Shown piece after piece: positions 40,701 to 48,100 of a stretch of DNA of 64,000 bases. The first letter of the stretch is position 1, and every line of letters begins with the position of its first letter. Source of the stretch: Actinoplanes regularis. Lineage in GTDB: Bacteria; Actinomycetota; Actinomycetes; Mycobacteriales; Micromonosporaceae. The stretch covers positions 558,001-622,000 of the forward strand of contig NZ_FZNR01000001.1 of NCBI RefSeq assembly GCF_900188005.1. Reading direction: 5' to 3'. The notes under the pieces are model-generated. The model searched no databases. It was not told the origin of the DNA and was given only the letters and a program-made list of their open reading frames with translations. The translations under genes were made by a program, and so were the position numbers.

Positions 40701-42526
40701 GTGAACTCACAGAGACCCGACCAGGTGTCCAGGCTGCCGTCACTGGTCTTGGCCTGCCACACGTAGGTGGAGCCGTCGACCAACTTGCCGGACGGGATGT
40801 TGCCGACCACCGGTCCGGGGTTGCCGTTCGACTGCGACACCTTGTTGGTCTCGCTACGCGCGGAGCCCCTGGCCCACCAGTAGAACGAGGTGGTCAGGTT
40901 CTGCTGGCTGGTGTCCGGGTCCGACTGGGTGCCGGTCAGCTTCACCGGGTAGGTCCAGAGCACGTACGGCCGGGCGGTGCCGGTGGCGCAGGCCCTACCG
41001 TCCGATTTCAGGTCCCGCAGCGCGTTCGGCTTCTGGTTGTACGTGACCACCAGCTTCGCGGTCGACGGGTCGTACCGCTTCCACTGGCTGGTCGTACCCT
41101 CATCGATGGCCTTCATGCCGAGGGTGAGCGTGCTCGCCGAGCCGTCGACCAGCTTCGAGACGTCGAACTCGAGCGTGCCGGGGCCGAGGCAGCCGTGGAT
41201 CGCGCCGTACTTGTGGTTGCCCTTGGCCTGCGCCGTGTTGGCGGTGTACCAGGTCGGCTGGTTGTTCCAGGTGGTCGACGACGAGATGGTGCCGGTGCGC
41301 CAGACCTTCGCGTTGGTGGACGGGTTACACGTCCAGGCCCAGCGCTGCTCGATCCGGAACTCCGCGGACTTGACGTCAGTGCCCACCACCTTGCTCGTGT
41401 CCATCCGGAAAAACGACCGGACGATGTAGTCCGAGCAGCCGGTGCAGTCCTCGGTCCGGCCGGCCCCGGCCGAACCGGTCAGCTTGCCGTCGGTCAGCGC
41501 CGTGCTGTTCTGCCAGAACGACTTCGTCGGGTACTTGCTCCACACCGACGTCCAGGCGTTGCCGGACAACCCTCCGGTGACGGACGGGTCGATGTAGACC
41601 GGGTACTTGGTCGTCGGGTCGGCCAGCATCTTCTGATCCGGCGTGATCGTCACCGCGTTGCCGGCCACCCGGAGCGGCATCACCGAGCGCCGGGCCTTGC
41701 CGGAACTGCGCTCGTTCCCGACCTGATCGCTCTTCTGCACCGTGGCCGGCTTCTTGGTGGCCTCGCCCCCGGACGCCCCGGCGGGGGTGTCCACCGGACC
41801 GGCCGAGTCCCACATGAGCGGCGCGGGAGCGTTGAACACCTGGGCGCCGGCCGGGTCCTTGCCGACCAACCCACCGCCGGCGGCAGCGCTCACCTTCAGG
41901 CCCTTGGCCGCCAGCCCCAGCTTCAGGGCCTTCAGCTTCGGGTTGGCCGCGGCCTTGCGGTCGCGCACCACCAGCACCTCGGAGAAGCCGGTGGCGGTGG
42001 CGGTCACCCGCAGGTCCACGCCGGCCAGCACCTCCCGATAGACCGCGGTCGAGCCGTCCAGCACCGGCTTCGGCAGCTTGCCGGGCCAGTTGAGGCCCAG
42101 TTCGCGCTTGCCGTCGCGGAGTTTGCCGAGCAGCGAGTCACCGCCGCCGGAAAAGGTCATCGGCAGCACCGCGGCCTTCGGCACGACACCGGCCGAGGTG
42201 ACCTTCAGCGTCGTGTCCACCGGCACCCAGGTGTCGCCCTGACGCACCCGGACCGGCTCGACCGACTGTTCCACGGTCTGCGTGCCGTCCGGGTTGGCGA
42301 ATGTCTGCGAGGACTCGGTGCGCTCGGCGAGGATCTCCACACGCCTCCCGCAGTCCCGCGCCGCTCGGCCGGCCACCGCTCCGTCCGTCTGTTCGGGTGC
42401 GCAGCTCCCGTTCTTCGGGGGCGCCGCCACGGCGGCATCCGCGCCGGTGGCCACCTGTATACCTGCCGCCACCAGAGTGACCGCGCACATGGCGGCCAAT
42501 CTTCGGCGGACGTCGACAAAATACAT
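34742..42526 (-). CDS. Giant secreted multidomain LamG/nidogen-like protein
   Basis: About 2594 residues. The ATG at 42526 is chosen because AGAGGGA lies 4-5 bases upstream, while the one at 42541 has none. Order: signal peptide; an N-terminal region shared by actinobacterial secreted giants (AERTESSQTFANPDG); a DNRLRE-type domain near 300-510 (NAWTSVWSKYPTKSFWQ); fibronectin-like segment; LamG 1 near 725-950; four repeats of about 275 residues (near 1045, 1325, 1595, 1880), each a carboxypeptidase-regulatory-like fold (TTDAAGSYVFANLPPGNYSV) plus a nidogen-like part (FPFYGSAYRTVWVDTNGVLSF, PVIAPFWDD); LamG 2 and 3 near 2160 and 2375. It has no toxin tip or enzyme motif I recognise. It is probably an extracellular adhesin or matrix protein. 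Confidence 0.85.
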   Translation of the reverse strand: MYFVDVRRRLAAMCAVTLVAAGIQVATGADAAVAAPPKNGSCAPEQTDGAVAGRAARDCGRRVEILAERTESSQTFANPDGTQTVEQSVEPVRVRQGDTWVPVDTTLKVTSAGVVPKAAVLPMTFSGGGDSLLGKLRDGKRELGLNWPGKLPKPVLDGSTAVYREVLAGVDLRVTATATGFSEVLVVRDRKAAANPKLKALKLGLAAKGLKVSAAAGGGLVGKDPAGAQVFNAPAPLMWDSAGPVDTPAGASGGEATKKPATVQKSDQVGNERSSGKARRSVMPLRVAGNAVTITPDQKMLADPTTKYPVYIDPSVTGGLSGNAWTSVWSKYPTKSFWQNSTALTDGKLTGSAGAGRTEDCTGCSDYIVRSFFRMDTSKVVGTDVKSAEFRIEQRWAWTCNPSTNAKVWRTGTISSSTTWNNQPTWYTANTAQAKGNHKYGAIHGCLGPGTLEFDVSKLVDGSASTLTLGMKAIDEGTTSQWKRYDPSTAKLVVTYNQKPNALRDLKSDGRACATGTARPYVLWTYPVKLTGTQSDPDTSQQNLTTSFYWWARGSARSETNKVSQSNGNPGPVVGNIPSGKLVDGSTYVWQAKTSDGSLDTWSGLCEFTVDETPPPTPGVIKSTSTSYTSSTTPSGGPGITGTFSVAAPTTRPEEVLQYAWSLDSGELCTTAAKVNADATTHGGAMSVTPVKDGINTLRVWAIDRASRCSATPATYVFSVKANGPAGHWTFGEADGTTTATDISNHGNTLTLGGGATRSTGRSGDGTALSLNGTSGFAAKSTPATYPHPDTGATMTMRTDSTFTVTARVKLTATGGTGQRVAVAQGGSRTSAFTLGYSAGDNKWRFAMAGTDTDGVAYVQALSTATATAGKWVHLAGVYDSSTKKLTLYVNGVAQPTATLTGGFNAAGALTIGKSKVSGADSGFFNGDVDDVRVYAFAEAAAKLADMALPMQPAISFPNGSEAPSGGSLRVKLDAGGDTNVTKFKYSIGDTSLGNTVNAATAGGSATVDVPVGTITGDRPFYAVSVDDGARVGPWNQGQLTVFGASLSGSVLDTNWLGAAGATVTLQPGGYTTTTDAAGSYVFANLPPGNYSVSAGSGGRCGMAGNQSYLVDKQGLYLQLYLYRIKDKLGQTCIERTASFATGTTVLPLTGDDAVTTVTLPFSFPFYGSAYRTVWVDTNGVLSFANPGGSYPYLGSGDLTTMAGQNPVIAPFWDDLVVDASASVRTAVSGSGSTQQAVVEWRNVYRKGNTAQRLSFEVTLGFDGSVTTNYSGLDNATEQGDNALVGIAAPTEEDGFTYSTGDPVLANGRAIVFTRPDSAGMLEVHNLSGTLTGTDGKPIGGAVVKLDPSGFTATTAANGAYNFTGLVADSYRVTSTPGGRCALLADSQVQLDADVVRDLRLAPDYGAFGYACSIGADQYVPASTVLPVTGSQGEYNAPLNFPFPVLYHGQTYSTATVGVNGLIIMGGGPEEDSYANGPMPSTETPNAVIAPYWDQVSRLDQSTIRSELIGTAPNRSFVVEWRDVSIDYPTPSTFEVIFREDGRIVFEYASLVANGERGNAASIGLESASGSAAAVYSYNEASLTTQSSITWTPAAAGTIGGTLTTAVTGAPIADHEITLEPGGKKVTTDADGNYQFTGVPVGEYMVTAAGVGDSCSGQYASDLVQHVVRDTRTDLSLMLAGDGLGYTCTVGTGSFADGETLQTFGSTEAAEYSWRATTPFPIKLYGESYTKALVGENGAVSFRDACCVMPFNYPVPTGNPSDVQGDVFAFWDDWEGDTNSVISTKSSGTAPNRSWIVEWDNVYLDEDPSARVSFQAVFTENGEITLNYRDIDPASPAEQGSTGSIGIEDATGSIGYRYLFHRAALSEGLSVTYHPGEPGQGSVTGLVSCAGGAAEGVAVTVAGQSTTTAADGRYRFDGVPAGTWQVIATDSGQTCLGSVAQTVAVSTNAQGAADFALTARPAVGSYTMSEQPIDYTSLDDDATKLAISGDDDFMSIKLPFRVQLYGELYGSGWVDSNGYIAFADPETSKVGYSGIPTPGAESGPNAAVYPLWSDWVVDDEAAVRTATRGEAPNRQFVVEWKNVYQYGDISVRTSFQVIFNEAGGYDFVYAPGDDTFIRRGGASTIGIEDADGLIAMQYSSMQPVLRPGTGVHIESHLATAPIAAWQLDEGTGSTAADTGPTGDHPATLTGVTWSAARRAGGKAATFNGTSSYAETTLKLDTSQSFTVSAWARLTDKSADRTILTRDASGSASLYFQYQKSTDRWLAQMPSATSGSGVTWWNAYSAAAPQAGVWTHLAAVYNAGTKVLTIYVNGRAEGSVADVTPFNDPAGATWIGRGGSTWFAGDLSEVKLWDRAVDMTEVVHLARSGWGTPEVATWLIDNSTIGTYNDSIDTSHGYGSPRKQYWLDFHNAVLGQGRRADTQAAVFTKIRELSNASAVTFLPLNTTKSFTITMWTRLDKLDGDAIALQRELISQDNPSVEVRYQKSTNRWVASMASTPMGTPTWFTVTSTVAPQAGAWTELTVTYDAESKTLALYVDGKSEGSVAGVTPFTSSETYLEFCSDTPGDGYSGALDEVHMWDRALTPNEVGVLRTTD

Positions 42527-43097
42527 CGATTCCCTCTTCATTTATGGGCTTGATCGAAACCAATGACAATCTTAGATTTTCAAGATCATCATGGCTACCC
42601 CGCGACCAGCTCAAACGGCCGCCACCCCTGCGCGCTGGTCGCTCACCTGCGAAAACTTCCCATCAGAACAGCACGGGATCGTTGCGACGGCCGCCGCCCA
42701 GCCGGACGGCCTCCCCAATCGGCAGCACCTCGGTCTCGCGACCACCGGCACCGACGACAACTACTTTGGTACCAACTCGACGATGTTCCGACCGAGACCT
42801 CGGCCGTCATCGCGACGCCGCCCTCGGGGCCCTACGGGAACCGACGTGCAGAGGGTCCATAATGACAACCATCAGGGGAGTGGGTTTCGACCCAAACATA
42901 GAACCATTCCTCTATTGGTTCCACCCCAGCTGATCGAAAGAAGCGCGCTCTGCGGATCGCCGGGTGCGCTTCTTTCGTGCCTGCGGACATTTCCCTGACA
43001 GATCAACGGTGACCGGGGCGATGATCCCGCCTCCGGCCTCACACCCTGCAAGGCGTCGTTGGCCTCGCAGGCTCCGGGTTGAAGTTGACGCACCGGG
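42527..43097. other. Upstream region of the LamG giant, with shared hairpin module
   Basis: No gene is supported. It contains the promoter area of the leftward giant gene and, at 42936-42976, a hairpin (GAAAGAAGCGC / GCGCTTCTTTC) that ends the preceding immunity cluster. Flanking sequence (CCCTGACAG-ATC/ATG, GGTACCAACTCGA at about 42767) recurs near 60570-60780 and in part near 52100. Confidence 0.6.
42936..42976 (-). terminator. Hairpin, island module copy 1
   Basis: GAAAGAAGCGC (42936-42946) pairs with GCGCTTCTTTC (42966-42976) around a 19-base loop. It belongs to the family also seen at 52061-52095 and 60701-60745, each just upstream of a giant gene. Confidence 0.7.
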
Positions 43098-43475
43098 TCA
43101 ATCGCAGAAGGTCACCACCAAGGCCTCCGACTCCTCGGCCAGGTATCCACGATCGCAATACTCCACGTGCGTGTGATCCGACGGCGCGGCTTCCTCCGCG
43201 AAATCCTTGAGGTTGGATGCGAACAATTCGAGATGGGCGCCACCCCCTCGAATTTCGAGAGAGTCACTCTCCACGATCCAGCGGATCACCACCGGAGCCG
43301 CCTCCGGAACAAACCTGAGGCTGGAAAGAAATCGGCTGTAAGGTGACGGATCGCCCTCAGTCGCGAGCGCGACAGAACCTTCGCCGGACAGCAGCCTCTC
43401 CGCCAAACCGGCCAGCTCCGACGAAGTTCCGCACAACTCGATCTCGCCAGTCTTGTCCCCCACCGAGACGCGCAT
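43098..43475 (-). CDS. Imm32-family immunity protein
   Basis: 125 residues. The sequence fits Imm32: MRVSVGDKTGEIELCGTSSE start, DPSPYSRFLSSLRF middle, and THVEYCDRGYLAEESEALVV near the end. Imm32 genes are found beside polymorphic toxins whose tip they block in the producing cell. The nearest RHS tip on the same strand is at 45140-51433, two genes upstream, so its cognate toxin is unclear; it may be an orphan kept for protection. A broken copy lies at 60859-61101. Confidence 0.8.
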   Translation of the reverse strand: MRVSVGDKTGEIELCGTSSELAGLAERLLSGEGSVALATEGDPSPYSRFLSSLRFVPEAAPVVIRWIVESDSLEIRGGGAHLELFASNLKDFAEEAAPSDHTHVEYCDRGYLAEESEALVVTFCD

Positions 43476-43545
43476 ACTCCCCCTTCAGCCAAACTTCGGA
43501 TGCATCACAGAAGGCTCGGCCAGACACGCCTGCGGCCCGGATCCG

Positions 43546-43992
43546 TCAGTCCCCGGAATATCCCCAAACAGCGAGCTGTCGCATCCCACCCACCCCGTTG
43601 TCGAGCACCACGCAGTAACCGCTCCACCGCTGACCGAAGTCGCCTAAGGTGCTCAACCGATGCAGGAACTGCTCACGGGTGGGCATGGCCGTACCGAACA
43701 ATCGATGCACTTCTTCCGGCATGAGGTGACGCAACGTCCCGAAGCCGTCGGACTCTCCTGGAGCGACAACCCGTACGATGTCCAGCACCGAGTGCGTCCC
43801 GGTGCTGGCTACGGCCGCATCGGCCAGAAGCCGTTCTAGAGTCGCCGGTCGGACCGGCTCCCAGCTGTCGTCCTCATCGTCGTCCGGCCAGTAGTACTCA
43901 CCAGCTCCGAAGGCCTGCCGATGAAGCCGATCGAGGACAACACGGAGGTCGGGCTCGTAGTCAGTGAAGTAGTGCCAACCCGACGCACCCAT
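43546..43992 (-). CDS. Putative immunity protein, unknown family
   Basis: 148 residues from the ATG at 43992 with GAGAGGA 7 bases upstream. Starts MGASGWHYFTDYEPDLRVVL and has an acidic stretch (DDDEDDSW) and Trp/Tyr-rich end (WSGYCVVLDNGVGG). Small, acidic, no signal peptide, and in a row of genes behind an RHS toxin: all typical of immunity proteins. I cannot name the family. Confidence 0.65.
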   Translation of the reverse strand: MGASGWHYFTDYEPDLRVVLDRLHRQAFGAGEYYWPDDDEDDSWEPVRPATLERLLADAAVASTGTHSVLDIVRVVAPGESDGFGTLRHLMPEEVHRLFGTAMPTREQFLHRLSTLGDFGQRWSGYCVVLDNGVGGMRQLAVWGYSGD

Positions 43993-44018
43993 CGCCGCGT
44001 CCTCTCCGTCCGACCCGG

Positions 44019-44981
44019 CTATCGAGAAACACTCGGGTCCTCGTATACGAGAAGCGCGGGGGGCGCGACGAGCGAGGGCGCGGCCTGCACCGGCATTCCC
44101 GGAGGCAGGATCGGGGCCAGGGCGTGGAAAACCTCCGCCGCCTTCTCGGGTAGATAGTCACGGAAGTCATTTGTCGCCAGTAGCCACATGCCGCCGTCGC
44201 CCAGCTGAGCCACCTCGACGAAGGCGCCGGTCGCGCCGAGCCCCCCGGACCCACCGACCTTTTCGGTGAGGTCTCCGGGAACAAGGGTCAGCCACGAGTA
44301 CCCACGAAGCCAATCTCGGCATGAACCGATCGCATAGCGCGGCTCCACCCGCCGAAGACCGGCAACCCGATGGTCGGTGTGCTGCTCGAGTACGGTCTTA
44401 CCCGCGTAATAGTGGTAGCCGACCTGCCCGAAACCTGGATTTGCGTGTTCGGCGTACGCGCGCACGGCGTCAAGCCAGCGACGCTGGGCCTGAGAGCCTT
44501 GCGCGGGGTCCGTGAAGCGTGAGGCGCGGACCGCGGCCTGCAGCTGCATCCACCCTGGAGACTCATCGTAGGTCTGGATCGACGCGCTGAAGTCACCGCC
44601 CACCAGGCCACCAAACTCGTCGATCCGCCCGGTTTCCAGACGAACCCAGTTCGGCGGTGTGTCCGCCAACTCGCTCCGTAGCCACTGCAGACCCTTCACC
44701 GACAAGGTCCGCGTCTTCTCCCGGGCCATGCCACCGGCAGGGTTCGGCCTGGTCACCGTGACCAGGCCGAACAGGTCCCCCACCCCTAGGGCTTTCATGG
44801 CCGCCGAGGGCAACGCCGGCAAACCGGCCAGTTGCGCACGGGCATCGCCAGCCACCTCGGTGAGTAGGTGGTCGATCCAGTGGTAGGCCAACTGGGCGAG
44901 CCGTTCAGCCGAGCCATCAACGTTCAGCTGGATGTCAAGGCTGTGGTCGATCGGGGCCTTCGGCCCGGGAAAGAAATCCAT
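44019..44981 (-). CDS. Putative immunity protein for the nuclease-tipped RHS toxin
   Basis: 320 residues. The ATG at 44981 is preferred because AAGGAG lies 10 bases upstream and only 1 base from the alternative ATG at 44990. No signal peptide and no domain I recognise; there is an N-terminal beta-strand pattern (HSLDIQLNVDGSAERLAQLA) and a Gly-rich middle. It is the first gene after the RHS gene at 45140-51433, the normal place for its cognate immunity protein, though it is longer than most. Confidence 0.6.
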   Translation of the reverse strand: MDFFPGPKAPIDHSLDIQLNVDGSAERLAQLAYHWIDHLLTEVAGDARAQLAGLPALPSAAMKALGVGDLFGLVTVTRPNPAGGMAREKTRTLSVKGLQWLRSELADTPPNWVRLETGRIDEFGGLVGGDFSASIQTYDESPGWMQLQAAVRASRFTDPAQGSQAQRRWLDAVRAYAEHANPGFGQVGYHYYAGKTVLEQHTDHRVAGLRRVEPRYAIGSCRDWLRGYSWLTLVPGDLTEKVGGSGGLGATGAFVEVAQLGDGGMWLLATNDFRDYLPEKAAEVFHALAPILPPGMPVQAAPSLVAPPALLVYEDPSVSR

Positions 44982-45080
44982 GTTTCGCATACTCCTTCGC
45001 TGTGCCTCCAGCTCGAGATCGACAGCTGACGCGAGCCATTGCAGATCCTAATCTTCCCGATCAGCCTGGATCATGGAAGG

Positions 45081-45115
45081 TCCGGCGCCCGGGGCCGTGC
45101 CGCCTGGGCGCCGGA
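45081..45115 (-). terminator. Hairpin between RHS toxin and its immunity gene
   Basis: TCCGGCGCCC (45081-45090) pairs with GGGCGCCGGA (45106-45115), in the gap downstream of the RHS stop. It could partly terminate or stabilise the transcript and so set a different toxin:immunity ratio. Confidence 0.5.
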
Positions 45116-45139
45116 GGCAGCGATCAACTCGCCGACAGG

Positions 45140-48100
45140 TTAGCGGATAAGCACGGGCCTGAGGGGCATTCGGAAGCCAGGTGAAACTGAAACAGGAAGC
45201 AACCAGTCGAGAGGATTCGGCGGGTTATCGAAAGAGTTGGACGGGGCGCTGGGAGCCGCCGCCGACGGCTGCTGAGTCAACTCGTTCTGCCTCCTCCAGG
45301 ACTCTTCCCGCATCTGGCCCATGGTCGCGTACGGCTCATTGAACGTCGAGTCTTCCTTTTTTCTGTTCGTCGTCCAGTAGATGACGACTCCCTGGTAGTT
45401 GGGCGGTCGCCCCTCGTTCTCGGAAGAGCTGGTCCATAGTGTTTTGCCCTTAGTGACCGGATCCGGCTGACTGAGCCGGTAGGGAAGCCGCTCCCCAGGC
45501 TCAATTTTCACCTCATGCCTGGTGTTTGCCCTGAATTGTTCAATATAATGCTCCAGTTCGCTCGGCGCCTTGTACTCACCGGTGCCGGGCGCCGGCACGG
45601 GGTTACCGCCGACATGTTTTACTTCCCAGATATAGAACGTCTCGGTATCCGGGTCGTACGCCATTACGTCGGCGTACCCAGGCTGATTTTTATTCGAATA
45701 CTTGGTGGCACCGGGAATGTGCCACTCGGTTCTGACATACCACGTCGGATGCGCGAATTGGATGAAATCACGGAGTTGTTTCTGCGCTGCCCGGTGTCGG
45801 GTGCTGTAGTCGTTCAACTCCTCCGCCGAAATTTTCTTTCTCTTGTTCTCCGCATCAGCTTCCCGCTTCGCCTCATCATTGTTGACCCCCGCGGCAACGG
45901 GATCCGCTTCGTTCTCCTTGGTCGCCGCGCCGCTCGGACCGTAATAGGCGTCGTCGCCACGAAGGCCAGTAGGGTCACTCTGACTTATGGGGGTGTTTCC
46001 CGCGTAGCTGTAGGCATTCCACTGCTGCGGATCGGCGAGGTCCTGAACCGGGTCGACAGAGATGAATCTGCCGAGCGACGCGTCATACTCCCGGGCGCCG
46101 AGATGAAGCAGACCGGTGTTGTCCTCAACACCTCCCACCAGTCCCCGGTCATTGGGCCACGCCACCTGGGCACCGCGGGGAGTGCCGTACGGCGTCTGCC
46201 GCCGGACGGTGGCCTGTTGCGTGGTTGAGTCGATCGCGATCGAGGCCGTGCCCTGATGGTCGGGTGACAGCCAGGTCAGCTTCGCGCTGACCCGGGAGCC
46301 GACTACCGCACCGCCGAACGTGTAGTAGCGAGTACCAGTTGTGGTCGCGTTGGTCTTCGTGTAGCGAATCTCCTGGCCGGCCAGGTAAAGCGTGCTACCG
46401 GCCGGATCCCGACGGATCAGTCGGTTGCCGTCCGCGTCGTAGACGTAGCTGGTCTTCCCGGCGACGTCGGTCGCCGTGTCCAGATGCCCCTCCGGGTCCC
46501 AGGTCATCGTCTGGGTGCCGGAGGATCGGGTCGGCCGGGTCAGCATGTTGCCGGTGGCGTCGTACGTGTAGTCGCCGGCCTGTGCCCCGGTGGTCCCGGT
46601 CACCGCGTGCGGCCGGACACTAGCCGCACCGGGTACGGGGTACTGGTATCGAGTGACGCTGTCACCGGCAGCGGCGTGCTCGACCTGCTCGGTGCGATTG
46701 CCGATCTTGTCGAACTGCCAGCTGTACCAGTACGGTGCTGGACCGCCGAGCGCTCCGGCCGAAGGTTCCGCCTTACAGTCGCCACCGGCCGGCGTCCAGG
46801 CCTGGGTCAGCCGACGCAGATTGTCATAGGTGTAGCACTGGGTGTCATCGACCGGGTCCGGGGCCGCGTCGGCTACCTCGGTGATGTTGCCGGCGTCGTC
46901 GTAGGTGTAGCTAGTGTCCCCGAGCATGTACGGCGCGACCGAGTCCCGGTCTGTACGGATCCCGGTTACCCGGCCGGTCTCCGCCTCTCGGGTGTACTTG
47001 AAGTAGACCCGGCCACCTTCACTCGAGCCGGTGTAAAGCTTGATCTGGTCGAGTTCACCGATCGCGTTGTAGTCGGTGCCGACCACATAGCGCAGGTTCT
47101 GACTGCCGTACAGGCTGTCGAGGGTGGTCGCTTCCCCGAAATCGTTGTAGCCGATGCTGAGTGTCTCGGCCGGCAGGTCAAGGTTCGTGCCGGGCAGACT
47201 GGTCGATTTGAGCGAGCCATCGCTGTTGTATGTGGCGTTGTAGTTGTATGTGCCGGCCAGCCCAGTTTCGGTGTCCGGGATGATGACCTGCGTGTTGCCC
47301 GGCTGGTAGCGGTCGTTGTAGTCAAGGATTTTCGCCTGGTACGCGGCGGAACCGACGAACCGGGTCGACTGCGACAGATGCCCCTTCGCGATCGTGTCGT
47401 AGATCCACTGGGCTCGCATCGTGCCGCCGACCTTGTCGTCGTAGACGGCGCGCTTACGACCGAGCGTGTCGTACTGATAAGCGACCGTCTTGCCACGCGC
47501 ATCGGTCGACGTAAGAACATTGCCGGCGTTGTCATAGGTGAACGTGTTCGCGCCCTTGTCCGGGTCGCGGACCTCGACCTTGCGTCCTCGAACGTCGTAC
47601 CTGTAGGTCCACTCGTCACCAAGGGTGTCGACGGCCTTCGTCTCGTTGCCTCTGCGGTCGAACTCATACGTCGCGGCGTCCCAGGTGCCCGCGACGGCGG
47701 GCGTCGGCGCGGCCCCGCGATACTGGCGAAGTTCGATGGCACGACCACGCGCGTCGACAACGGTGGAGGTGGCGGTGCCTCCAGCCGGCGGGGTGACGTC
47801 CGTCCTGTCGCCGCCGTACGCCGTCGTCGTGCGCCAACGCTCCACGCCGTAGGGCTGGAAGACACTGGCTACGACCCGGCCGACACCGTCGTAGATCATG
47901 CGGGTCTGCCGCGGCACAAATGCCCGGTCGGTGGTGGCGAGCAGCGTTCCGCTTGCCTCTCCGTCGGCGTGGTAGCTGTCGAATTGCAGTGCTTTTCGGC
48001 CGACCGAGTCGTAGAACGACTCTGAGATGATCCGTCCCCCGGAGGGCGAGGGTGCCTGCACCTGCCGCGGCCGGAGCAGACCGTCGTAGAGCTGGAATGA

